A DNA stretch of 62,539 nt, taken from the NCBI GenBank assembly GCA_003667245.1, contig RCNN01000291.1, positions 1 to 62,539 on the forward strand, read 5' to 3'. The number at the start of each line of letters is the position of its first letter. Position 1 is the stretch's first letter. This DNA is from Heterostelium multicystogenum. Lineage: Eukaryota > Evosea > Eumycetozoa > Acytosteliales > Acytosteliaceae. Of this stretch, positions 32,891 to 44,968 are shown in pieces. The notes beneath the pieces were generated by a model that worked only from the letters and a program-made list of their open reading frames with translations, made no database searches and was not told where the DNA came from. The position numbers and the translations under genes are program-made.

Positions 32891-35800
32891 ATGTCAGGCA
32901 AAGGTGTAGTACCAACGCTTGATAGTCCGAATTCATCATTTAGAGAAAGAAGAAATTCCACCTCTTCCACATCATCTTCATCACCATTTCTTAATAATAG
33001 TTATCGATCACATACATCACCCCTAACACCTAGAGGTGGACAGATCCCTGGTATTCAATTAGAGGAGCTGACAAATAGCACAAGCAACTTGAATCCAAAT
33101 GGATCTGTACAATCACCAGACGAACAACAAAATCAACAAACAAATACCAATATATATAGAAGGCTAAAAAATAAGCTCGTAAGTTAATCTTTAATAGTCA
33201 ACAAAACCCAATAGTTTATTAATAATGTATGATACTTTTAGTTTAATAAAGATAATTTCAAAGGCCATTCAAGATCTGTGTATATAGGGAATGAAGAACA
33301 GAATAGATCGTCAAAGTTTTGCAATAATGTGGTGACTACATCGAAATACACTATTATAACATTCCTACCAAAGAACCTTATTGAACAATTCAGTAGATTA
33401 GCAAATTTCTATTTTTTAATTATATCTGCAATCCAAGTAGGTCAACGAACAAAAACAATTTTCACAAGATATACATTGATTGGCTAACCAAAGTTGTTCA
33501 GATCATTCCAGGTATATCACCCACAGGTCAATTCACAACTTTAGGACCATTATTGGTTGTTCTGGCAATAACTGCGATAAAGGAGGCATATGAAGATTTT
33601 AGAAGACATCAACAGGATGATCGTGTTAATTATAGTCGTACAGAGATTTTAGTTGGCAACAAGTTCAAAGAGATCTATTGGAAGGATTTAAAGGTTGGTG
33701 ACATTGTCAGAGTCAATAATCGACAATATATTCCAGCAGATATAGTTGTGCTGGCGACATCTGAATCACAATCGATTTGTTATGTTGAGACTGCAAACCT
33801 GGATGGTGAAACAAATCTAAAGCTTAAACAAGCATTACCCGAAACATCTGGACTGATTGATGAGAATGCATTGAATTCCTCTACTTTAAACGAAAATGCA
33901 CCATCACTAACAGACATGCAGACCTACGTAGAGTGTGAACATCCCAACAACAGACTATATACTTTTTATTGGATCCCTGTATTCTGGAGGAAAAGGATAT
34001 CCATTGTCACCAAAGCAGGTGCTCCTACGTGGTGCTATGCTACGTAATACCAAATGGGTCTATGGTACAGTTATTTATACAGGTAGAGACACCAAACTGA
34101 TGAGAAAACAGCAATAAAACACCTTCGAAGCGTAGCGGTGTCGAAAGAAAGACCAATTTGTTCATTTTGATCATATTTGTCTTTCAGGTGTTGTTGTGTA
34201 TTGGTTGTGCCATTGCTAATGGACTATGGGCAGGTGCTAATCAAAATGTCTGGTATCTCATGTGGGATCTCTCTGCAGCCAAGAGTGGTTCACTTTCCTT
34301 CTTGACATTTTTTAATTCTCTACAACAATTTAATTCCAATCTCTTTGTATGTATCGATGGAGTTTGTTAAAGTATTCCAAGCGATGTTTATCAACAATGA
34401 CATTCAAATGTATTATCCCGAGAACGATACACCAGCGCTAGCCAGAACATCTAATCTCAATGAAGAGTTGGGCCAAATAGAATACATCTTTAGCGACAAA
34501 ACAGGTACTCTCACACAGAATAAGATGGAGTTTAAAAAAGTGTTCGATTGCAGGTGTCTCCTATGGTAATTCTAGTGGAGAGTTGACTGATGCAACTATT
34601 GGAATGATGATGAGAGAAGGCAAACCAGTTGTCCAAAGTGCTGAAAAGCCAAACAATCATGATGTAGAAGCACCTAGTTTATCTAGCAGCAGTAGCAGCA
34701 TAAACAATGACTCCAGTAGTAGTACCAGCAGCAACGATAACAATGGTTCAACAACAGCCAGCATCCCTTATCATGTAGAACTGAAAAAGCATCTAAGACA
34801 AAGTGATCCCGATCGAATTCGTGCGATTCGTGATTTTTTCCATGTCTTGGCAGTGTGTCACACTGTTATACCAGAGGAGGAGAACGGAAAACTCTATTAC
34901 CAAGCTTCTTCACCCGACGAAAGTGCATTAGTAAATGCTTCAAAATTAGTTGGATTTGATTTCATTCGTCGAAATACAAAATCAGTCACCATTGTTAATG
35001 ATACAGGAGAGGAAATGGAATTCCAAATCCTCAATGTATTGGAGTTCAACTCTACCAGAAAGCGTATGTCAGTAATTGTACGTCATCCTGATGGACGTCT
35101 TCTTCTCTATACCAAGGGTGCAGATACAGCAATTTTCGAACGTTTAGCACCAAACCAACCTCATGCTGATGCTACCATTACCCACTTACAAGAATTTGCC
35201 ACTGAGGGTCTAAGAACATTATGTGTTGCCTATCGTGAGTTGGAGCCAGCTGTATACGAGGCATGGGCTGCCGATTATTACACTGCTTCTAACACCATCG
35301 TTGGGCGTGAAGCAGCACTTGATCGTATGGCTGAGGCAATTGAACGTCGTCTATTATTATTGGGCGCAACTGCTATCGAGGATCGATTACAAATTGGAGT
35401 ACCAGAAACTATTTCCAAGCTGAGAAGCGCAGGTATTAAAGTTTGGGTACTCACTGGTGACAAACAGGAAACAGCTATTAATATTGGATTTGCTTGTCAG
35501 TTGCTCACACCCCAAATGGATTTAATGGTCGTCAATGAATCAACTCCAGAAAATACATCACTTGAATTACAACGTCTATGGGATGAATATAATAATACAT
35601 CGTCAGAGATTGACCGAAGAAATATGGCATTAATAGTAGATGGATCAACATTGGTCTTTATTCTTGAGAGTAAAGAAATGTCATTATCACTTCTTCGCAT
35701 TGCATGTCTTTGTAAAGCTGTGATTGCTTGTCGTGTTTCACCCTCACAGAAAGCACAAATCGTAGGACTTGTTCGTGATAATATCAATGTGACTACATTG

Positions 35801-36638
35801 GCTATTGGTGATGGTGCCAATGATGTCTCTATGATTCAACGTGCACATGTAGGCATTGGTATAAGTGGTGAAGAAGGTTTACAAGCAGCTCGTTGTTCAG
35901 ATTACTCGATTGCACAATTCAGATTCTTGGCCCGACTTCTTTTGATCCATGGTCGTTATAGCTATCGTCGTATTTCCAAGCTCATTGTATATTGTTTCTA
36001 CAAGAATATCACACTGTACATCACACAATTCTGGTTCACTATTTTCAATGGATGGTCTGGTCAGACTTTCTACGAACGTTTCACATTGACAGCTTACAAT
36101 ATCGCCTGGACATTCTTTTCGATTATTGTTTTTGGTATTCTAGATAAGGATGTTGGAGAGTCGGCTGTGATGGACCATCCTCAGCTCTATCAAACCGGTC
36201 CAAGAAACTATTATTTCAATTTACGTGTATTTTGGGGATGGGCCCTCAATGGTTTATTCCACAGTTTCCTGCTTTTTATTTTCCCAACATTTATTTTCTC
36301 TCATGGATTACCTTACGAATCAGGACGTGCCATAGATTTATTCTCTGTTGGAACCGTTGCCTATACATGTATAGTTATTACAGTCAACCTCAAGTTAGCA
36401 CTCGAAATTCGTTACTGGACATGGCTAAATCATCTCACTGTTTGGGGATCCATAGGACTTTACATAATCTGGCTCCTTATTTTTTGGAAAGTTCTGGGAG
36501 ATTCGATCTCTTGACGTAGGAGTTGATCTCTATGACATTGTTTATCGTATTGGTCAATCTGCTTTATTCTACTTGACCATCATTTTGTGTTCCAATCATA
36601 TGTCTATGGAGAGACTTTTCATGGAAATATATTTTTAG
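32891..36638 (+). CDS. P4-type ATPase (phospholipid flippase)
   Basis: About 1,150 residues. An N-terminal Ser/Thr-rich cytosolic leader is followed by [20 protein letters not shown] and the PISL motif of flippases ([14 protein letters not shown]). Then come the phosphorylation site [18 protein letters not shown], the nucleotide-binding [12 protein letters not shown] and [25 protein letters not shown], and the hinge [13 protein letters not shown]. The [23 protein letters not shown] segment is typical of Drs2/ATP8-class lipid flippases of Golgi or plasma membrane. Introns are near 33180-33240 and 33437-33500. Extra bases in T5 33963, an A4 near 34107, T6 34308, A6 34534 and T6 36480 break the frame; the true C-terminus is at 36638, past an early stop at 36514. 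Confidence 0.95.
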
Positions 36639-36788
36639 AACCAACTTGCCCCGCTCATATCACATAGTACAAGAAATTGATAAAAAGTCAACAAAACAAA
36701 AACCTAGAGAAACAAACCCAAAGAAACTATGTAACTATCAAAAAAATACCATATTCATAATATTTATATGATAATTAACTTTGAATTA

Positions 36789-37268
36789 TTAATTACAGAT
36801 ACCGGCTATTCGTTTTCTCAGGAACCTGGACAAGCAGATGTTATAAATAATAAAAAATATAATACTAATAATGTACATTAAAACATTATTTATTCCACCC
36901 AAAAATATGTTAACTTTATTTTTTTTTTTTAAACTACACAGTACATTTGGTGATTGGCATTTTCCTTTGCAATAGATTTCACCATGATTACAAATAATTC
37001 CATTCAAACATATTTTAGTTTGATAATTCATACATCTATGTCCACAGTATGTGTGTCCAAGTGGGCAAATTAATCCAGGTTTAATGCAAATATTAGATCC
37101 AGGATCATAACACCTTGTAACAAAATCAATATTAGATCAACATGTTAATTTTTAAACTATTGAACAAATTTACCTTTTAGATCCACAAGGTAGTTGAAAA
37201 TAAGGACATTCTATCGATATTACAGGTAAGATATTAATTAAAATAAAAATTAGAACAATGATTTTCAT
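36789..37268 (-). CDS. Small secreted Cys-rich protein
   Basis: Exon 1 (start 37268) encodes a signal peptide (MKIIVLIFILINILPVISI) and the first cysteines (ECPYFQLPCGSKR). After an intron the second exon continues with RCYDPGSNICIKPG, LICPLGHTYCGHRCMN and GEIYCKGKCQSPNVLC. This spacing of Cys with CYDP/CxxPN pairs resembles the repeated Cys-rich, carbohydrate-binding-like modules of dictyostelid extracellular proteins; ligand unknown. Right after the last Cys the frame enters an A12 run (36919-36930). With thirteen A it stops at once; as given it runs on through an AT-rich hydrophobic stretch to 36789, so the 3' end is uncertain. Confidence 0.6.
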
Positions 37269-37417
37269 TTTACAAAAATATGTCTTTTACAATTCTGGAA
37301 TATCATATTTATATTCTTGCAATGAAAGATGTTCACTTCAATAATTAATTACTTTTCCGTGGGTTATATGTAATAATTACAGATTTTATTTATTTTTATT
37401 TTCAAAAAATAACCAAG

Positions 37418-38440
37418 TTAATTAATGGTTGTAGGGATAATGATAATTCCTGCTCTTAATCCATTTCTGACTTTGGGATTTGGGAATATTATTCTTGAAT
37501 CGTCTTCATGAATAATGTATTCTTCATCTTTTGATCCTCCTGTTAATACAATTCCTTTTTCGAGACAACTAAAGTTCATTACTTTATCATCCACAAACAG
37601 TTTGAAACTATCTGATCTTTTAATGATTTCTCTTGATACTTTGAAAAGTTTAGGATTATTTGTCGATTTCAATACCTCAGTACCATCAATCATTGATTTT
37701 AACTTTTTCTCCAATAAACTCAGGTCTATTTCCTTATTCTGGCCTAGTGGTCTTGCTTTCCCAACTCCAATGTGAATGCCTCAATACCACACTTATGATG
37801 TGTATACCAACTGAAAGATCTACCAATGTCCTCTTGAATAACGATTGCGTCAATTCCAGATTCTGATAAACGGCCAATCTCCTTTTGAGATTTAGATGGT
37901 CCTGGATAGATTGCAAACTTCTCAAATTCTGAACCACGGATCGCTGTATGCATATCATAATGTACTCTCTCAATATTCTTTGATACTGCTTCTGAGAAGA
38001 AATCGAATGACAATTTCTCTAATAGTTCGGCTCTCTTTGCCTCAAGAGTTCCAATATACTCTGGATCTTTATATCTGCCATTGAATAATCTGTTGATATC
38101 GACTTCTACAAATCGTTTTCCTATTCTAATGGCACATGGATTACCAAGTACAAAGAGTATTCGACAATTTACTGGAACCAATTGATCGTTTGATATCAAT
38201 TGTAAAATTTTATCCATCAACTCTATTGGAGCAGTTTTCATTTCCGTGAATACCAGAAGAAATCAAAAAATCCAATCTGTGTCTATGATTTTCAACAACA
38301 GGATCTTGCAACTCCTTCGAAGTTACTTTAACTACACCTTCGCACAACCACTCTAGAAGAGTGCCATGTTGAGTGTATTGTCTTTTTTCATTAATAGTTT
38401 TGTTATTAAGAGTTATGTCTAATATATTACCGATACTCAT
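37418..38440 (-). CDS. astE: Succinylglutamate desuccinylase (AstE-like)
   Basis: This is a zinc carboxypeptidase-fold protein of about 340 residues. LISSGIHGNETAPIELMD carries the zinc ligands His and Glu, then CRILFVLGNPCAIRIGKR, VDINRLFNGRY, a third ligand in VHYDMHTAIRGSE, and HKCGIEAFTLELGKARP with the catalytic-type Glu. These match bacterial AstE, the last step of the arginine succinyltransferase pathway (N-succinylglutamate to succinate plus glutamate), rather than animal aspartoacylase. Breaks: one extra A in GAAAACT near 38236-38240 and one missing G near 37760. It sits downstream of malate synthase on the same strand, 166 bases away. Whether the substrate in an amoeba is succinylglutamate is unknown; no other Ast gene is in the window. 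Confidence 0.85.
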
Positions 38441-38606
38441 AATGCGCTGTTATTATATATTTAAGAGAGTTCTGATGTTTAAAAAAATGAAACTAATATG
38501 TTTTATTGTTCATTTTAATCACTCATTTTTTTATGATTACTGTTTAATTTTGGAACCAAAAATAAAAAAAAAAACAAGATGATCCATCTTTGGTTTAAAA
38601 TGAGAT

Positions 38607-40257
38607 TTATAATTTGGGTTCGAATTGGATAGTGGCTACAAATGGATACATGATTGTTGGCATAAAATCTATGAAAGAATTAGAATGTAATAAAATACTA
38701 ATAATTCTCTCAAGTTTGATAAAATCGTATGGACTTTCATTGTTGGTGTATGCGATTTCTCTTGCTTTCTTTAAAACATATTTAAAACTAATGAGAACTC
38801 CTTCTTTAGTCTTGATATGAGATCGAATCCATCTCCAAAGTAGAGCCTTTTCAATGAATCCGAGTTAATATCTGTAATAACAAAATGACTTGAATTTACT
38901 TACTCTGTTAATCTCTGCAGTTGCCAAGTCCTCTACAACTCCGTTAATTGGTACTGCACCAACTCCTTGTATCCATTTTAAAATATACTGAACTACAACC
39001 AAGATAGATGAATCTACACCGGCGATTGTTATATCTCCTTTGGGTATGGAAAGAAGCGACGAATGATATTCCCATATGTTACCTTGGATCGATGTTGATT
39101 TTCTGTTTGCAAAAAGCCTTTCTACATGCATCTACTGCTGATCGATGTGCAACTAATGCACCATCAAATCCCATTTCTGCTTCGACCAATTTACCCTTAT
39201 ATACATTCTCTTTCTCCTGCAAACTGAGTTCGTTGGAGTTAATAGGTACAAGTGCTGACATTCCACCAGTTGCCATAATTCCACGCTGATGTGAAATAGC
39301 AGCCAGCAGCTTGTAGTATGCAAGTAAGAACTCTTGATTTAATCCTAGCTGTGATCTCTCTGGGAATGAATCACATTCCTTATTGGAGATTGTAGACTTT
39401 ACAACTGAGAAAATATAATCCCAACGACCTGCATTCAGCGCCACAATATAATCTCTAAGATAATAAATGATTTCTGTCATCTCGAAAGCAGCTTGAATAT
39501 TTTCTATCAAAACAATTACTTTGATTGATCCATGTGGAAGACTCAAACGCTGCTCAGTATATGAGAGTACTTTGTGCCACCAGAGTGCTTCGTATCGAGA
39601 TTCTAGCTTTGGTAGATAAAAGTAAGGGCCTTGGCCATGTTTAAATAATAGCTGCCCGCTGTGGTACATATGAACACCAAAATCAAAAAGTGATCCAGAA
39701 ACGGGTGTACCATCTACGAGTACATGAAACTCTGAAAGATTGAGCGATCGTGGACGAACAAGCAAAACAGCATCTTCTTTGATACCTGCGCGCTGACTAA
39801 TGACATCTTTGAGTACCGTATGAGAGACTCTAACATTATTCCAGCCACATTGGAAAGCATCGTCAAAATCTACTTGAACACCATTGGCACCACTGGTCAT
39901 GCAGTCAATTAATGCAGCCTGTGTTGAGGTATCCATGCACACAATATCAACAGATCTATCTTTGAGCAAAGGTGGTACAGTAGCCTGCACACGCCAAGTA
40001 GAGTCCATTCGAATGCTCTCTGTGTCTTGTGGGAGGCTTAATGTACCACCTGCTACAACAAAAGCACTACGTCTTACACGCTCGTCCAACAATGAGATGC
40101 GCTCCGCTTCAAACTGACGGTGAAGATCAGCAACCAATCTTAAACAATCGAGCGGCGCAACATCGAAATCGACTTGATTAGCAATATAATCAATACCCTC
40201 TGATTCCAATTGTTTCCTGAAACTTGAATAATAATCCATTGGAACTACATTTGCCAT
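38607..40257 (-). CDS. Malate synthase
   Basis: About 530 residues of the A-type malate synthase: LNLSEFHVLVDGTPVSGSLF, the long TIM-barrel region with ANGVQVDFDDAF, LFKHGQGPYFYLPKLES, VLIENIQAAFEM, and GGMSALVPINSN. The C-terminal plug has VPINGVVEDLATAEINR, and after an intron (donor GTAAGT near 38909; acceptor AAAAG, about 38848) ALLWRWIRSHIKTKEG. It condenses glyoxylate and acetyl-CoA in the glyoxylate shunt. The last three residues are PKL, close to the SKL-type peroxisomal signal. One extra A (plus-strand T4 near 39098-39101) breaks the frame at AFCKQKSTSIQGN. It is tightly followed by the AstE-like gene. Confidence 0.93.
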
Positions 40258-41262
40258 GTTTATTTAATCTGATAATATATTATATTCTTAATTTACTAAA
40301 TAAGTAATTATGAACAATTGTATTTTGTTTTTTTCATTTTTAAATTACTTTTAAAAAAATAATTTAATTGTGTGAATTTCATTGTCAAATTTAATTAATT
40401 ATCCAGAATGCTTCTTTTTCTAAAAAAGATATCTAGAATTTAAATAAAAAAATGTTATATTTTTATTCCTCAATTGTGTTTTTTTATTGTTTACAACAGA
40501 TAGTTATCAATTCAACAGAATGCATAAACATTTTTAAAAATCAAAATCAAACAATGATGATCATCATGACAACAGAATTGATTGCACAAATAACTAAAGT
40601 AATACAGCCAATGTCGACATCGATTCCTTCATAAGGTGGCATGATGAAACCTAACCACTTAGCCCAATAATTTAAATGAAAAAAAAAAAAAAAAAAACTA
40701 ATCATCTTTAAATTTTGTTGTTTTTATCAAAAACACAAAAAAAATCATTTGAATAATCGTGATAAGTATACCAATGGTACCCCCCAAAAGTTTATCAAGT
40801 TGTTTCAAGTTTATATTAAAAAATAAAATAAAATTGAATCAAAAAGCAACCAAGAGCTTTCAAAATTAAGACAATCAAACAGTACAAACTATACTGCTAT
40901 TTACCACATTCATTGTTGTTTGAGAAAATAATATTGTTGTACTGCTGTTGTTAAACACACACATAACACACCTATAAAATTACAAATATTTGAATTTTCA
41001 AACAAACAAACGAAACGAATATAATAATTATCATCCAAAAAAACACCCTTCATTCATTTATTTATTATATCTATTTTATTTATTGAATAATTGTTCTACT
41101 TTTAAAACAACAAAAGTAATTATTAACAATATAGTAATATTAATCAGTCGTTGTTTTAATTATTATAAGAGTAGTAATAGTAAGTTTTGTAGTTTAATAA
41201 GTTGTTTTTTAATAGTATTATTTAATTAAACCAATCAAGTACAATTAAATTATTTATCAAAA
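40258..41262. other. Shared upstream region, malate synthase / ketoacyl-CoA synthase
   Basis: A 1-kb AT-rich region between divergent genes, with an A18 run at 40680-40697 and several A/T runs. Short open frames here have no family resemblance and atypical composition. Confidence 0.4.
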
Positions 41263-42857
41263 ATGACACAAGAACAGAAAGAAACTTCTGGTACCACAAA
41301 GACCAATAGTACAGAGATCCCCGAAGTAAAATCCTACTATTATCCAGATCGTGATGCCAACCTTACAGAGGTCAAGTCTGGATATAGTGCATGGAAAACA
41401 AATTCATTTATAAGCTTCATTCTTTTGTTAATACCAGTCATTGTTATTAATGTCCTCTATGTCTATAATAAAGGAGATCTCTTTTTGGATATCTTCACCA
41501 AGTTCCAAGACATGGTTATCCACGAGTTTAACAATCAAGAACCACAAACTATCTATATTGCGATCACAATCGCATTCGTTTCGTTGCTTTTGATCGAGTT
41601 GGTCATCAGTGTTCTCATGTCAAAGCGTAGAAAGCCAGTCTATTTGGTCGACTTTTCCGTGTTCCAACCAGACGACAAATACAAGATCAGTCATGAATTC
41701 TTTATTGAACATACTGAACGTGTTGGATGGTTCGACAAGGATTCTGTTGAATTCCAAAAGAAGCTCCTCTACCGTACTGGACTTGGTAACGACACTTATT
41801 TCCCTGCAGGTATCACCAAGGAAGTCCCAGACACCAGTATGGAGTCTGCTCGTCAAGAAGCAGACATGGTTCTTTCAGGTTGTCTCGATGATCTTTTTTG
41901 CTAAAACAAAGATCAAACCAACCGATATCGATATCTTGATTGTCAACTGCAGTTTATTTAACCCAACACCATCTTTAGCTGCTATGGTAAGTAAAATTAA
42001 AGGATATAATAATAATACGATGTTTTATTAATTTGATTATTATCTAGATGATTAATAAATACAAAATGAGACACGATATTCTCAGTTACAATTTATCTGG
42101 TATGGGATGTTCAGCAAGTGTAGTTTCGATCGACTTGGCCAAACAATTATTACAAGTTCATAAGAATGCAACTGCTGTCGTTTTAAGTACTGAGAATATT
42201 ACTCAAAATTGGTATCGTGGAAATGAAAAGGCAATGTTGTTGACCAATACTCTTTTCCGTATGGGTGGTGCTGCTATTATGCTCTCAAATAAATCTAAAT
42301 ACTATTGGACTGGTAAATACAAGTTGGTTACATCAGTTCGTGTCACCAAGTCCACCGATACTGCTTACAATGCAGTATATCAAACTGAAGATTGCAAGGG
42401 TAACAAGGGTGTCCGTTTGGCCACCGGTCGTGACCTTATGAAGGTTGTTGGTGATGCTTTGAAGACTAATTTGACTATTCTCGGTCCAATGGTTCTTCCA
42501 TGGAGCGAACAAATCAAGTTCTTCTTGCACCTCTGCTACAGAAAGATTGTCAACAATAAGGCAGCACCATATGTTCCAGATTTCAAGAAAGCATTCGATC
42601 ATTACTGTATCCATGCTGGTGGTCGTGCTGTTATTGATGGTCTTGAAGAAAACTTTAAACTCTCACCTTACGATGTCGAACCATCACGTGCCACCCTTTA
42701 CAGATATGGTAATACTTCATCATCTTCAATCTGGTACGAACTCAACTTTATTGAAAAGCAACACCACGTCAAATCTGGTGAAAAAGTATGGCAATTAGCC
42801 TTCGGATCCGGTTTCAAATGTAACAGTGCAGTTTGGGAAGCTATTAGAGATATTTAA
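41263..42857 (+). CDS. 3-ketoacyl-CoA synthase, FAE1/KCS type
   Basis: Exons 41263-41986 and 42048-42857 encode about 510 residues. Two N-terminal membrane helices ([18 protein letters not shown] and a second around residues 100-125) precede the thiolase-fold domain. The family residues are visible: [10 protein letters not shown] (nucleophile Cys), [11 protein letters not shown] (His), and [11 protein letters not shown] (Asn). [18 protein letters not shown] and RMGGAAIML match plant FAE1-type elongases rather than animal ELO proteins. It condenses malonyl-CoA with long-chain acyl-CoA in the ER to make very-long-chain fatty acids. One extra T in T6 41894-41899 breaks the frame (with five, [15 protein letters not shown]). 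Confidence 0.93.
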
Positions 42858-42962
42858 AACATCAATCAGGATAATAAACTACTTATTATAATAATATTTT
42901 ATACAATTATTTTTATTTATTTTAAATCTAAAAAATACAAAACCAATAGTTCTTTGTTTCTT

Positions 42963-44839
42963 TTAGTATGGATAATAAACAACATGATTATTATTGTGAT
43001 TGGATAGTTTGCCTCCAAATTTTCTTTTGGGAAGAGTGGGGATTTTGCCAGTGGAGGATGTCCTGGCAGTTGGTGTGGTTGCGGACTTTTGGAATACTAT
43101 TTTTTTTTGATTCGTTATTATCGATATTGTTTTGGAGTTTGGAGATGAATGCACTCACATTCACCATTTCAAGTGAAGATACATCGTATTTGAATTCAAA
43201 CGTAGTTGTCTTTGGCGTATAGTTGTAAACGTATTTCTTGGGTTCAATTTTTTTGGGGATGATGGAGCTGACAGTGGTGGAGAAGGAGAGGACATTGTTG
43301 ATTTCGATGATACAGAAGACCCTGACATTACAGAGGAAGACGATGATGGAGATACTGACAATAGTGAAGAGGAAGATGATGAAGGCGAAAGGTTGATAGC
43401 TTGAGATTTGGGAATTAATTGTGGCGAAGTGGGAGGAGTGGTTGTCTTGGATGATGAATGCGCTATCAGCATACCGGATGACAATGATTTTACCAATGGT
43501 GAGGTATTAGGTGAATATATTCCTTTGAGATTTGGTGAACTATTATTTAGTGGTTGTTGTTGAATGCTATTTTGATTATTTTGATTATTTACATTATCGT
43601 TACTAATTGAAATGGTTCTATTATTAATATTATTGTTATTATTGTTATTATTGATTTGGTTGTTGTTGGAGTTATTTTGACTTTTAATTGTTGGTGATTG
43701 GTTTGGAGTTGGTATCTTTTGACTATTTACATGGAATGGATTGAAAGTTTCGGGATTGGATTCAATCTTTGATTTCGATTCCTTTGTTGAGAATTGCAAT
43801 GCTGGAGCTTCTACCTTAACAGGGAGGGTAGTGAAACTAGAAGCTTACTCATTTGATTCTCGATATGATTTAATTTTTCTATTGTTTGAATCTTTGGATA
43901 TGGTTGTTTACATGCTTTCAAAATCTTATTTAGGTCGAAAACATCCAAGAAATTCTTTTGTCTAAAGTCATAGTGTGCTCCCTGAGGTTTTGGACCAACA
44001 ACTAATGTTGCACCTAATTGTCTAATAAAAAAATTAATATTAAAAGGTAATAATAATATGTAATGCATTTTGTACTTACAATCCATCACCTCTGAAATGT
44101 GAAGGTAAACCTTTTTCTTTGGCTTCTTTCTTGTATACTGATAGACGAGGATCCATCAAACCAATTGTTGTATCCCAAAAACCCATTCTCTTTAGACTAA
44201 GAGCTCTATACACTGACCTTGATCTATCTATATAAATTTCACCAGCAAAGAATCCACCACTAATAAACTATAAAATCAAATTATTAGCAATTGTTATTAT
44301 TAGCGACTTGTTTGTATTTATCACTTACTTCTTCAAGCCCTGTTCTTTCAAATCCAATTGCAATTAGGGAAATTCCCATTCTATCTAATTTTGGCTTTAG
44401 TGATGAAAGGTCCATACATTGTAGCCTACAAACTAAAGCAACCGAATCTTCTTAGTACTGCAATAACACAACGCTTGTTATTCCATAGGCTAGTGATGGG
44501 GAACATCTTTCCATTGATGTCTTCGACGTTGATTCCAGCCAAGGCAAAGTTGAGAGGAATTGTAGGTGATTCACTTAGTTGATCATCGGATGCTACCAGT
44601 GGTATTGGCTTGTTGTTTTTGGATGAAGCAGACTGGCCTGTTGCAGCGGTGGTTGCAGGTGAAGAGGATTCCTTTTGCTTTTTCTCTGCTGCCAATTTCT
44701 CCTCTTCCTTTTGCTTTTTAGCAGCAGCTAGTTTTAGCCTGAGACTATGAATCATTTTCAATATATCCTCTAGCATGAAAATAATGAACAGTGTCAGATA
44801 GACAATTCCTTTGATAATATTAAATAATTTCCTTATCAT
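42963..44839 (-). CDS. PRXL2/AhpC-TSA-like protein with long low-complexity tail
   Basis: The start at 44839 opens a membrane helix (NIIKGIVYLTLFIIFMLEDI) and a Lys/Glu/Ala linker; an upstream ATG at 44968 is possible. The thioredoxin-fold core reads IPLNFALAG, SLWNNKRCVIAVLRRFGC followed by LVCRLQCMDLSSLKPKL (a CxxC site once one surplus T near 44440-44445 is discounted), FISGGFFAGEIYIDRSRSVY, GDGLQLGATLVVGPK and HYDFRQKNFLDVFDLNKILK. This is the prostamide/PGF-synthase-like (PRXL2/FAM213) family, thiol redox enzymes. After NQMSK the frame continues, with one missing base near 43823, into ~280 residues rich in Asn and Ser, then a basic C-terminus (KIPTLPKRKFGGKL). The link of core to tail is inference; they could be two genes. 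Confidence 0.7.
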
Positions 44840-44968
44840 GGTTTGTTCTTCTTTCAGCAGTGCATAGAAGCACTGCTCATATCGCACACAATCGAAAAGT
44901 TGATACGAATAATAATAATGGTGGGTAGTACTATGTGATATCAATTCATTGTTTCCAGAAGGAAACAA

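Noticed and set aside
40452..40634. Short plus-strand open frame upstream of the ketoacyl-CoA synthase
   Set aside because: Sixty codons, no recognisable motif, between two divergent promoters.
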